Origin: JADHUC01 sp964617665
GTDB taxonomy: Bacteria; Planctomycetota; Planctomycetia; Pirellulales; Pirellulaceae
Assembly: GCA_964617665.1 (NCBI GenBank)
Contig: CAZUAH010000013.1
Coordinates: 1 to 63,847, forward strand
Length of the DNA stretch: 63,847 nt
Direction of reading: 5' to 3'
Shown: one piece after another, positions 44,337-52,474 of the stretch
How the letters are laid out: each line of letters begins with the position of its first letter
Numbering within the stretch: the first letter of the stretch is position 1
Notes under the pieces: generated by a model
The model's input: only the letters and a program-made list of their open reading frames with translations
Databases searched by the model: none
Told to the model about the DNA's origin: nothing
Made by a program: the position numbers and the translations under genes

Positions 44337-45075
44337 AAAAGTCGTCTATTTCAGCGGCTGTTATGCCAACTACTTTGACCCGCAAATCGGCGTGGCCTTG
44401 GTCGAGGTCATGGAGGCAAATGGGATCGAGGTGCTGGTCGCCGAACCGAAATGTTGCGGCATACCGATGATGTCCAACGGAGATATTGAAGGGGCGAAAA
44501 AGAACTTCAATGAGATCGTACAGTCTCTCTCTCTGGTGGCCGCTCCGGACTTGGACATAATAACTACTTGCCCAAGCTGCAATCTCATGTTGAAGAAGGA
44601 GGGGTTGTCATTCTTCGATAGTGAAGAGGCCAGGTTTGTGTCGAGCCGCGTCTTCGATGCACCGGAGTATCTTGTTCGCTTGTTTCGCCAGGGTAGATTA
44701 GATACTGGGTTCAGGGAGACGCCGCTGGAGGTCATGTACCACAACCCCTGCCATCTGAAAGTACAGGGAATCCGAAGAGAATCGATCGCGCTTTTGGAGT
44801 TGATACCTGGAATTGTCGTGAGTAAAGTCGTAGATAGCTGCTGTGGGATGGGTGGCTCGTATGGCATGAAGGCGGTTCATTACGATATGTCAGTGACAAT
44901 CGCGCGCAAGCTCTGGGGAGAGATCGAAGACGCTCAAGTGGACTGCGTAGCGACGGAATGCGGGACCTGCATGTTGCAGATAGAGGCTCGTCAGAGAGCG
45001 AAGAAGGCGGTTCATCCGATTGTGTTGATAAACGATGCCTATAAGAAATCCGACGAGACGCGAGAGCATTCATGA
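44329..45075 (+). CDS. CCG-domain iron-sulfur protein (HdrB/LutA-like)
   Basis: The 248-residue product contains two complete CCG modules. The first has FSGCYANYF, PKCCGIPMM and TTCPSCNLML; the second has NPCHLKVQG, DSCCGMGGSYG and ATECGTCMLQI. Such modules bind non-cubane [4Fe-4S] clusters in HdrB, GlpC and LutA. Length fits LutA (about 240). It begins with GTG overlapping the end of the LUD gene (GTGACTGA), so translation is coupled. It probably forms an electron-transfer pair with the LUD protein. Confidence 0.88.
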   Translation: MTEKVVYFSGCYANYFDPQIGVALVEVMEANGIEVLVAEPKCCGIPMMSNGDIEGAKKNFNEIVQSLSLVAAPDLDIITTCPSCNLMLKKEGLSFFDSEEARFVSSRVFDAPEYLVRLFRQGRLDTGFRETPLEVMYHNPCHLKVQGIRRESIALLELIPGIVVSKVVDSCCGMGGSYGMKAVHYDMSVTIARKLWGEIEDAQVDCVATECGTCMLQIEARQRAKKAVHPIVLINDAYKKSDETREHS

Positions 45076-45128
45076 GACGCAACAGCTAGACTGGTTGTGG
45101 CGTGTCTCGTCTTGAAAGGAGGGCGTAG

Positions 45129-45389
45129 ATGGCCGACAAGAACGAAGCTCTGTCCGGCGCCGACAGCTTGGCCAAGACCAGGACGTATGGCAAGTTCCGA
45201 TGCCACAACCCAAGTTGCATGGCAAGAATCTCTGTGGAAGCCGGCGCAACGCAATGCAAGTGTGGGACTTGTGGTCTGGAGTGGCGAGTGTCTTGGATCG
45301 GGCCGAGTTTCCCGCGGATACGCGGGCCGGTGTGGGACGTGAATCAGAAGATCGCCCAAGAAGCCGCAGCAGCAAAGAAGAAAGAGTAG
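45129..45389 (+). CDS. Small zinc-ribbon protein of the AOR operon
   Basis: The 86-residue product has a likely zinc ribbon: C-x4-C in FRCHNPSCMA, then CKCGTC (about residues 30-54). A hydrophobic middle (LEWRVSWIGPSFPRIRGPVW) and a Lys/Ala-rich tail follow. I recognise no named family. It sits 53 bases after the CCG gene and 3 bases before the AOR gene, with GGAGGG upstream of the ATG at 45129, so it is certainly co-transcribed. A maturation, adaptor or metal-handling role for the AOR is possible. Confidence 0.7.
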   Translation: MADKNEALSGADSLAKTRTYGKFRCHNPSCMARISVEAGATQCKCGTCGLEWRVSWIGPSFPRIRGPVWDVNQKIAQEAAAAKKKE

Positions 45390-45392
45390 AAA

Positions 45393-47321
45393 ATGGCCCT
45401 GAACCGAAAGATAGCTTACATAGATCTCACGTCGGGAACGGTCGAGACGAAGCCGATCCCGCTGGCGATACGCAAGAAATATCTTGGCGGTAGGGGACTC
45501 GATGCCTACCTGCTGTACAACCATACCGAAGCTGGTGTAGACCCGTTGGGTCCTGGCAACGCGCTCTTGATAAGTGCGGGCATACTGGGCGGAACACTGG
45601 CTTCTGCAACCGCACGTACACACGTCTGTGCTAAATCGCCGCTCACGGGATTCTTTGGCAGCACGAACATGGGCGGGTTCTTTGCGCCGGAATTGCGATG
45701 GGCTGGATTCGACCATCTGGTCATCAAAGGCAAGGCCGAGAAGCCCGTATACCTATTCGTCCACGATGGCGAGATCGAGATACGCGACGCTGCCAACGTG
45801 TGGGGCCTGAACGTGCACGAGGCCCAGCAGGCCATCAGGAAGGAACTCGGTGATGAAGACGTCAAATGCGCGGTGATCGGCCAGGCCGGTGAGAACCTGG
45901 TGCGGTACGCGAACGTGATGACGGGACTCAAGAACGCTGGCGGCAGAACGGGGATGGGAGCCGTCTTTGGCTCGAAGAACCTCAAGGCGGTAGCCGCCCG
46001 AGGCACCACGGACATCAACATTGCGCACCCAACTCAGGCCCTGGAGTACAACAAGAGATTCATTGACCAAATCACAAGCGCCAAAGCGAACAAGACCCAG
46101 GGAACGCTGGGAACTCCGTTCATCTGGGGCGCGACCAACTCGTGGGGAGGCGTGAGAGTCAGGAACTTCCAGTACAACCAGATGTTGTATGCAGACGACA
46201 TCGAACCGGAGCGGATCGACGAGATTTGCGAGGAGACCATGGGGCCCTATCACATGGTCGGTTGCTTCGGCTGCCAAGTGCATTGCCGCGCTCAATACAA
46301 GATTCCCTCCGGCCCCTTCGCCGGGGACTACGATGAAGGCCCCGAGTACACGTCACAGGGTGCATTCGGCGGCGAGCCCGAATGCCGGAAGGTCGATACC
46401 ATCCTGAACTGCAACCACATGGTGAACATGTGGGGCATCGACAATCTGGAGATCGGAAGCCTGATCTCCTGGGCGATGGAGTTATACGAAGAGGGTATCC
46501 TGACCGACGAGGACACGGACGGCCTCGATCTGCGATTTGGCAACGATGAAGCCCTGATGGGAATGGTGCGCCGCGTGGCCTTCCGCGATGGATGGCTCGG
46601 CGACACGTTGGCCGAAGGAGGGCTTCGAGCCGCCGAGAAAATCGGCAAAGGCGCCATCAAGTACCTGATCCACGTCAAGGGGCTCAGCAATCTGCACTCG
46701 GACGAGCGAGCCACGCCGGGGTTGGCACTTGGCATCGCCACGGGCTCCCGCGGTTCCGACCACTTAAGGAGCCGACCTGCCATCGACCTGTACCACTTGC
46801 CGCAGGAAATGCTGAGGAAAATATATAGCAACCCCGTCGAGTACGATGGCCCGTTGAGTTCCGAACACACGGAATACGTGGGCAAGCCGTGGCAGGTCTT
46901 CTGGCACGAGATGTGTTACATGGGAGTGGACTGCCTGGGCATCTGCAAGTACCACACCACGTTCCTCGGAGCGACCCTTCCGAACTTTGAAGACTGGCCC
47001 AAAGTGCTGTACTACAACACCGGATTGGAGCTAACGCCAAAGGAACTGTGGGCCGTTGCAGAAAGGTGCTACAACCTCGAGCGGCTGTTCAACATCAGGG
47101 AAGGACTAACTAGAGACCAAGATATGATCGTCGACCGGTACTTCGACGAACCGGCGCCTCGCGGGGCACCCGACGTCATCGGCTCGACGATCGACCGCGA
47201 GAGGTTCACGAAGATGATCGACGAATACTACGAGCACCATGGCTGGGACCAAGACGGCGTTCCCCGACAGGAAACGCTCGAGAGGCTCGGACTGGCCGAA
47301 GAGCCGTCCAAAACTCTCTGA
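45393..47321 (+). CDS. Aldehyde:ferredoxin oxidoreductase family protein (tungsten-type)
   Basis: The 642-residue product matches AOR-family enzymes over its full length: N-terminal YLGGRGLDAYLLY and the pterin-binding region LISAGILGGTLASATARTHV, LTGFFGSTNMGGFFAPELRW. The proximal cluster ligands are Cys291, Cys294, Cys298 (GCFGCQVHC) and Cys518 (DCLGICKY). AOR enzymes oxidise aldehydes to acids with ferredoxin, using a tungstopterin; related BamB subunits reduce benzoyl-CoA. Which substrate applies is not visible. It lies between the zinc-ribbon gene (3 bases) and the ferredoxin gene (21 bases). Confidence 0.95.
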   Translation: MALNRKIAYIDLTSGTVETKPIPLAIRKKYLGGRGLDAYLLYNHTEAGVDPLGPGNALLISAGILGGTLASATARTHVCAKSPLTGFFGSTNMGGFFAPELRWAGFDHLVIKGKAEKPVYLFVHDGEIEIRDAANVWGLNVHEAQQAIRKELGDEDVKCAVIGQAGENLVRYANVMTGLKNAGGRTGMGAVFGSKNLKAVAARGTTDINIAHPTQALEYNKRFIDQITSAKANKTQGTLGTPFIWGATNSWGGVRVRNFQYNQMLYADDIEPERIDEICEETMGPYHMVGCFGCQVHCRAQYKIPSGPFAGDYDEGPEYTSQGAFGGEPECRKVDTILNCNHMVNMWGIDNLEIGSLISWAMELYEEGILTDEDTDGLDLRFGNDEALMGMVRRVAFRDGWLGDTLAEGGLRAAEKIGKGAIKYLIHVKGLSNLHSDERATPGLALGIATGSRGSDHLRSRPAIDLYHLPQEMLRKIYSNPVEYDGPLSSEHTEYVGKPWQVFWHEMCYMGVDCLGICKYHTTFLGATLPNFEDWPKVLYYNTGLELTPKELWAVAERCYNLERLFNIREGLTRDQDMIVDRYFDEPAPRGAPDVIGSTIDRERFTKMIDEYYEHHGWDQDGVPRQETLERLGLAEEPSKTL

Positions 47322-47342
47322 TCTGCCTGACAGGAGAAGAAA

Positions 47343-47831
47343 ATGGCCAAAGTACTGATGGTAGACTTCGAGAAGTGCACCGGTTGCCGGCTGTGCGAGC
47401 TCGTTTGTTCCGTAAAACACGAAGGCGTATCCAACCCTTCCCGCAGTCGTCTCAAAATCGAGAAGTGGGAATGGGAAGGCCTGTACATCCCGATGACGTG
47501 CCAGCAATGCGAGGATGCTCCCTGCAAAGCGGTCTGTCCGGTCAAGGCCATCTCGCGCGATGAGCAACTGGGCCGGATGGTGGTGGACTACGAGCTGTGT
47601 ATTGGCTGCCGGTCGTGTGTGGCCGTGTGTCCCTTCGGCGCGATGAACTTCGATGCCGTCGGCCGGAAGGTGATCAAGTGCGACCTCTGCGACGGGGAAC
47701 CCACCTGCGTTTCGTTCTGCGACGTGAAAGCAATTGACTACGTCGAGGCCCACCAGCTAACCGTCTCGAAAAAGAGAGACGCGGCAAAGCGAATCTCCGA
47801 GGCACAGAAGACCGCCGCGACGTTGACCTAG
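47343..47831 (+). CDS. Four-cluster ferredoxin, AOR electron-transfer subunit
   Basis: The 162-residue product has four cysteine quartets: C-x2-C-x2-C-x3-C in CTGCRLCELVC, CQQCEDAPCKAVCP, CIGCRSCVAVCP and CDLCDGEPTCVSFC. This HycB/DmsB-like architecture carries four [4Fe-4S] clusters and is the usual redox partner subunit next to AOR-type catalytic subunits. The last 25 residues are basic and helical. It follows the AOR gene by 21 bases and precedes the MoaD-like gene by 4 bases. Confidence 0.93.
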   Translation: MAKVLMVDFEKCTGCRLCELVCSVKHEGVSNPSRSRLKIEKWEWEGLYIPMTCQQCEDAPCKAVCPVKAISRDEQLGRMVVDYELCIGCRSCVAVCPFGAMNFDAVGRKVIKCDLCDGEPTCVSFCDVKAIDYVEAHQLTVSKKRDAAKRISEAQKTAATLT

Positions 47832-47835
47832 GGGT

Positions 47836-48117
47836 GTGCACAGCGTGAGCGTCAAGGTAAGCCTGCACAGAACCCACCGGCAATTCACGGACGGACTCGA
47901 GACGGTCGAGGTGCGGGGTGAAACGGTAGGCGACTGTCTTGACGACTTGGCCGAGAGGTACCCCGGAATCGGCGAAGCGCTGTTCGAGAAACGGGGGAAG
48001 CTGAAGAACCACATCGAAGTCTTCCTCAACCTCCAGACCACGTATCCGAGAGAGCTGGCCGTGCCGGTAAAGGACGGAGACGAGATACACATCACCGCCA
48101 TGCTGGCAGGCGGCTGA
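47836..48117 (+). CDS. MoaD/ThiS-like small sulfur-carrier protein
   Basis: The 93-residue product has the ubiquitin-like fold pattern of MoaD and ThiS, with ETVEVRGETVGDCLDDLAER early, DGDEIHITAMLAGG at the end, and the C-terminal Gly-Gly that is thiocarboxylated. The start is GTG 47836 or GTG 47845. Its place at the end of an AOR operon fits a role in pterin cofactor sulfuration for the tungsten enzyme, as MoaD-like proteins of this type are often encoded beside AOR genes. No MoeB-like activator is nearby. Confidence 0.88.
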   Translation: MHSVSVKVSLHRTHRQFTDGLETVEVRGETVGDCLDDLAERYPGIGEALFEKRGKLKNHIEVFLNLQTTYPRELAVPVKDGDEIHITAMLAGG

Positions 48118-48207
48118 TCGGATCGACTGACTGCCTACCAAACGCGAAGGGGCGGTGAAGACGACAACGGGCGAACATGGTTCGAAACAAGCAGGAGGAA
48201 TGTGATC

Positions 48208-49431
48208 ATGGTGTCTTCCGATTCTATAACACGACGTGGCGCGCTCAAACAGATCCTTGCCGGTGCGACAGCGGCCGGTCTTGGGCCAGTTGCGTATTGC
48301 GGCGAGCCAACCACGCACGGCGCCTTCGTGGAACGGCAACCGACCGGCGCGGAAATCTGGCAGGTTACCACCGAAGAAATGAGCCAGTCGAATATATATT
48401 GCGAGGTGCCTTACTGCTCGAGTGATTCGCGCTATTTCGTGTACGCCCGCACTAACCCAGAGCTGAAGGTGAACCGCACCGAATTTATGTCCGTCGAACT
48501 GGGCACGTGGAAGCAGCATCGGCTGGACACGGCCAGAAGTCTGTCCGGCTGTGCCATATCGCATGACGGGTTGTTCTATTACATCAGGCAAGCTGAAGAT
48601 GGCGGCACCGTTCTGAAACGAGCCGACTTGGCCGACGGCACGACCGCCGAGGTCTACCGATTTCAAGATGGCCTTTCCATTCGCAGTCTGGGCACCGTAT
48701 CCACGGACCGCCGCTACTATGCGGGCGGGACTATGACCGAACTGGGTTGGAAGATGTTCGACGTCGCGCTGGTGGACTTGGAAAAAGGCGAGCAGTCGAT
48801 CCTGGACCGCGATCCGTACATCTTGAATCCCCATCCGCAGTTCGAGCCGGGCAAGGGGCGGACCTTGATGATCCAGCACAACCGCGGCGGCAAGTTCTCG
48901 GCCGACGGCAAGCTCGAACGTCTTGTGGGCCAGGAAGGTGCCACTTTGTATGTCTTGTCGGTGCCGGAGGGCAAACGCACGGAACTCAAAGTGGGCAAAC
49001 CGTTCACAACACCATGCACGGGCCACGAAGCCTGGATTGCTGACACGGAGGAAATGCTGCTGTCGGTTTCAGCCAGCGGCGATTTCGCTCCGGAGAAAGG
49101 CAGCCTATTGGGTGTCCGTGCGGGACAACCGGCCCGAGTGGTAGGTCGCGGCTACCGATTCAACCACGTGGGCGTCAGCCGTTGTGGACGTTTGTATTGC
49201 TGCGACGATTGGAAAGCGCCTTTCCGAATCGTGATCGGCTCGACGAAGATCGACAAGTCGACTGTCCTATGCGAATCAAAGACCCAGCCCTCGCGCAGCC
49301 AAAGTACGCACCCGCACGCTTACCTGACGCCCGATCTGAAGTGGGTCATCTTCAACTCGAACCGCAGCGGCCCAGCCCACATCTACGCCGCCCGCGTGCC
49401 GGAAGATATGGTCGAGGATCTGTCGAGTTGA
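48208..49431 (+). CDS. Tat-exported PL22-like (oligogalacturonide-lyase-type) propeller protein
   Basis: The product is about 407 residues. A Tat signal (SITRRGALKQILAGATAAG) is followed by a seven-bladed propeller whose late region (GHEAWIADTEEMLLSVSASG, then STHPHAYLTPDLKWVIFNSN) resembles the metal-binding His-containing blades of oligogalacturonide lyases. PL22 enzymes cleave pectin-derived disaccharides. AGGAGGAA at 48193-48200 lies 7 bases before ATG 48208, which beats GTG 48202. Ninety bases separate it from the AOR operon, so it is probably a separate unit. Relatives of unknown activity are common in planctomycetes. Confidence 0.72.
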   Translation: MVSSDSITRRGALKQILAGATAAGLGPVAYCGEPTTHGAFVERQPTGAEIWQVTTEEMSQSNIYCEVPYCSSDSRYFVYARTNPELKVNRTEFMSVELGTWKQHRLDTARSLSGCAISHDGLFYYIRQAEDGGTVLKRADLADGTTAEVYRFQDGLSIRSLGTVSTDRRYYAGGTMTELGWKMFDVALVDLEKGEQSILDRDPYILNPHPQFEPGKGRTLMIQHNRGGKFSADGKLERLVGQEGATLYVLSVPEGKRTELKVGKPFTTPCTGHEAWIADTEEMLLSVSASGDFAPEKGSLLGVRAGQPARVVGRGYRFNHVGVSRCGRLYCCDDWKAPFRIVIGSTKIDKSTVLCESKTQPSRSQSTHPHAYLTPDLKWVIFNSNRSGPAHIYAARVPEDMVEDLSS

Positions 49432-49581
49432 CATTGCGTGAAATCGCTGCGTACTGGTGGAACCTGCACGGCTTGCCATTTGTGGCGTCGATCGGCAAAT
49501 TGTCTTTTTCGGGGAGGAAGAGGAAAGGGTCGAAGAGGAATGGTGTGGGAATCGTCCGGCCCTTTTTCCGCTTCGCTGTAG

Positions 49582-50502
49582 TCAGTACCACCACCAAGTG
49601 AAATAGGTGTATGGCGAATGGTGGCTATCCCAGTATTCGGCCGTAGCGATATCGACACGGATCTGCCAGCGTTCGTGTGAAACGTCGTGCCAGAAAGCGA
49701 GTGCAGACAAGATAGCGGTCAGAATTATCAGAAAGGGCGCCAACCGACGCCGCTGAATCGCCAGTACGTACGCCACCGCCGATGCAAGCAGAAGGCCAAA
49801 GCATGGCCACGCCGTTTGGATGGCAAAATGCCAGCTCCAACCTCCAAGTGTTACAGCCGCCGTCCAGGCAATTGATCCAAAAAGGAAATGAGCGAACAGG
49901 ACGGTCGCGCCAATGATTGCAGTAAGCGCGTACCATCGCGACCTGAACCTACCACTCCCTGACAGCATCGGTTCCTGCAGCAGGAACGGAACGAAAATCC
50001 CCTGCAGTATGGATGTACACAAGACGCCCGCAAATGAAGTGACGGACAGCATGTGGAGGACGGAAAACGCCCACGAATGCCGCTCCCACATCTGTTCAAC
50101 TATGTAGTAACAGGCGTATGTGCAGAACACAACCAAGCCCCAGAATCGCCAATAAGCTCTCCCGGTTAGCCACCCTTTGCGAATCAGCCACTGACGCGTC
50201 GTTTCGGCATTCGCGTCGGCTGGATGGACCCGGATGACGTAGGGAAAAACCGCAACTGTTAGGCCCGCCGCAGACATGGCGACCATCGCTGCAACGGACC
50301 AGGAAAGCAGGCTGAAGATGGCCAAACTGGCCGGCATGCAAATCAGCACAGCAGAAACAAGGCCGTAGCCTATCTCGTGGACTGCATCTATAACGAATAA
50401 CTCGCCACAATCCTGACACTCGTAGTGCCGAGCGCGGATAGACAACAGGACAGTCCGGCGAACAGGATGGCCGCAGGATGGGCAAACCGCACATGTAAAC
50501 AT
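49582..50502 (-). CDS. Zinc-ribbon membrane protein of unknown function
   Basis: The 306-residue product starts with a zinc ribbon (CPSCGHP near residue 7, then YECQDCGELF). Eight or so hydrophobic segments follow, ending with a short Trp/Tyr-rich tail (YTYFTWWWY). Zinc-ribbon plus membrane segments is a common arrangement in small membrane sensors, but no named family is evident. The frame continues upstream to 50604 without a plausible protein; ATG 50502 is chosen because it opens the CxxC ribbon. It converges on the PL22-like gene with a 150-base gap in which I see nothing. Confidence 0.6.
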   Translation of the reverse strand: MFTCAVCPSCGHPVRRTVLLSIRARHYECQDCGELFVIDAVHEIGYGLVSAVLICMPASLAIFSLLSWSVAAMVAMSAAGLTVAVFPYVIRVHPADANAETTRQWLIRKGWLTGRAYWRFWGLVVFCTYACYYIVEQMWERHSWAFSVLHMLSVTSFAGVLCTSILQGIFVPFLLQEPMLSGSGRFRSRWYALTAIIGATVLFAHFLFGSIAWTAAVTLGGWSWHFAIQTAWPCFGLLLASAVAYVLAIQRRRLAPFLIILTAILSALAFWHDVSHERWQIRVDIATAEYWDSHHSPYTYFTWWWY

Positions 50503-50844
50503 GGGACTACGCGGTCGAACGCGGTTCTCAGGAAAGCGGACTTGCAGGAGCCGGCCAGTGCAAGATCTCGGCCGGACGCCTATCGCCATTCTACCCGCGC
50601 ACATCTGGAGACGCCAGCAACAGGGATGGCTTCAGCCGAGGATGGGCCAAGACTTCGGGGCCCACCGGCTGGTTGTTGGGGCGACTTGGTGGGCCGCGAA
50701 GACTTGGCCCACCCTGCTACAAAGGCGCAGCGATGAATACTCGACTGGCACGTGGGGCAATGGACTCGAGCGTGGTGTTCCGGTTAGGGCCAAGATTGGC
50801 CGCCATGACTTGCGCACAATATGGACGTACCCATCGCCTGTAGA
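50503..50844. repeat. Intergenic region with a long palindrome (50644-50710)
   Basis: About 340 bases without a gene. The notable part is a long inverted repeat: GGGCCAAGACTTCG... at 50644-50666 and its partner at 50688-50710 match at 21 of 23 positions around a 21-base loop. It is a third palindrome family, distinct in sequence from the CCGGAGGCG and CCATCCGG families. Both flanking genes are on the minus strand, so it sits after one and before the other. Confidence 0.6.
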
Positions 50845-51432
50845 CTAACGATAGCCTATCGAAAGGACAACTCCCGTGATGACGATGGACGTGAGTACGA
50901 CCGCCACGGCGGGCGCGACGAAGACCCACGTAGCTTGCACGAAGGCGGACGTGGCAACCGCGCAAACTGCGATGACCACGACGAATGCTAAGATGGGATA
51001 GGCACTTTCAGCTTGGCGGCTGGCATTGCGAATCACGACCTCGCACAAAAATGAAACGACAATGAGGACGACCAAGGCGACTGACGCATCGAAAACAGCG
51101 CCAAAGACACTTGCCTTGGCGAGCGAACGGAGGCCCCAAGGAGTGCGAGGCAAGCCCTCCAGTCGACCAATGTACTTTGCCATTATTTCCGGATCTTCAT
51201 TGAATTCGGGATGGCCCCAAATGTAGTTTGGGCCACGGTTTCCGGGGCTTGGCACGGGAGCTTCCTGGAAGTGAATTGGCCAACCGTGGCCGAATCTCAG
51301 AACGGTTGTCGAACCCGCGCCGAAGAAAAAATGGCACCGCGAATTGAGAAAGCCGAGCACGACAATCGCAACTAACATCGCTGCACATGTCAGTGGGTGA
51401 AATCGGTACCATTCCGAGTTGAACATGACCAT
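50845..51432 (-). CDS. Small membrane protein of unknown function
   Basis: The product is about 195 residues, with hydrophobic segments near the N-terminus (LTCAAMLVAIVVLGFLN), at about 110-132 (ASVALVVLIVVSFLCEVV) and twice near the C-terminus. A polar loop (about 35-95) lies between. No motif I recognise. The longer frame to 51489 would need a TTG start; ATG 51432 or 51426 is more likely, though no clear ribosome site marks either. Confidence 0.5.
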   Translation of the reverse strand: MVMFNSEWYRFHPLTCAAMLVAIVVLGFLNSRCHFFFGAGSTTVLRFGHGWPIHFQEAPVPSPGNRGPNYIWGHPEFNEDPEIMAKYIGRLEGLPRTPWGLRSLAKASVFGAVFDASVALVVLIVVSFLCEVVIRNASRQAESAYPILAFVVVIAVCAVATSAFVQATWVFVAPAVAVVLTSIVITGVVLSIGYR

Positions 51433-51586
51433 GAGCACCGACGTTTGTCTGCAGTATGTTCCAACTACCGACACGGCATTGATTCCCAACGGTTGACACC
51501 ACGGTCATTGGGTCGGGAGAATTGATGTGCCGTTCCGGATCGACTCTCTGAATGCGGACCTTTCCAGACAACTAGGAGAAGCTGCG

Positions 51587-52372
51587 ATGCTACTTTGCCC
51601 TTATTGTAACAGATTGTGTGCAGCGGTGGTCGCTGTCGCGCCGTTTGTCCTTGCCTCTGTGGGAATCGTGGATTGCCGAAGTGCGGAGACGGTTCAGGCG
51701 AACTCGACGGAAGCTGCAGTGCCCGACGCCGGAGTGTCCGCAACGTTTTCTATTGTGGCGGCCGATCCCGAAACGGGCGTATGCGGCGCGGCCGTGGCCA
51801 GTAAGTATCCGGCAGTTGGCCGAGTGGTCCCTTACACTCGAGCCGGTGTGGGAGCGTTTTGTACGCAGCATTGGCACAATCCGGATTGGGGCGAACGAGC
51901 TTTGGACCTGCTGGAGGATGGCAAGAGCCCGGAAGAAGTCTTGGCGGAACTCCTGCGCGACGATCCGAGGCACGGGAAACGCCAATTGGCTATCGTCGAT
52001 ATGCAGGGGCGTGCTGTGAACCGCAACCCGAACGTTGCGGACCCGTCGGGGATCTACTGGGGTGGAATGACCGGACGCTTCTATGCCTGTCAGGGGAACA
52101 CGCTGGTCGGGCGTGAAGTGATTACAGCAATGGCGAAAGGGTACGAGGAGACGAAGGGAAGCCTTGCCGATCGGTTGATGGCCGCGCTGGTCGCGGGTGA
52201 TCAGGTCGGTGGGGATCATCGCGGACGTCTGGCCGCCGGAATCCGCGTCGCCAAGAAGGGTGTCGAGGGCTATTGGCTGGAGCTGTATGTCGACAGGAGC
52301 GATGACGCGGTCACAGAACTCGCGAGCAAGTACAAAGAACTGGAACACGAAGCCAGAGGAGGACGGGAGTAG
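51587..52372 (+). CDS. Exported DUF1028-family protein
   Basis: The 261-residue product has a signal peptide (about 1-32) and a DUF1028 domain: FSIVAADPETGVCGAAVASK, VGAFCTQHWHNPDWGERALD, and YACQGNTLVGREVITAMAKG. DUF1028 proteins adopt an Ntn-hydrolase-like fold but have no settled reaction. ATG 51587 with AGGAG at 51573-51577 is preferred over the upstream 51527. The gene is followed 102 bases later by the NagB-like gene on the same strand. Confidence 0.85.
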   Translation: MLLCPYCNRLCAAVVAVAPFVLASVGIVDCRSAETVQANSTEAAVPDAGVSATFSIVAADPETGVCGAAVASKYPAVGRVVPYTRAGVGAFCTQHWHNPDWGERALDLLEDGKSPEEVLAELLRDDPRHGKRQLAIVDMQGRAVNRNPNVADPSGIYWGGMTGRFYACQGNTLVGREVITAMAKGYEETKGSLADRLMAALVAGDQVGGDHRGRLAAGIRVAKKGVEGYWLELYVDRSDDAVTELASKYKELEHEARGGRE

Positions 52373-52474
52373 CGACCCGTCGTAGTTGTGATTGACGAAA
52401 GGGAGCGTATACTGGGCCTTTCGGATTTGAACTTGATGACCAAGTAAGACGCCGCAGATAAGGAGTACACGACG

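Noticed and set aside
43071..45075. Complete lactate-utilisation (lutABC) operon
   Set aside because: Only LutB- and LutA-like genes are present, LutC is missing, and the following genes form an AOR unit.
47674..49026. Minus-strand frame of 450 codons across the MoaD-like and PL22-like genes
   Set aside because: Antisense to three well-supported plus genes; no domain and no start signal.
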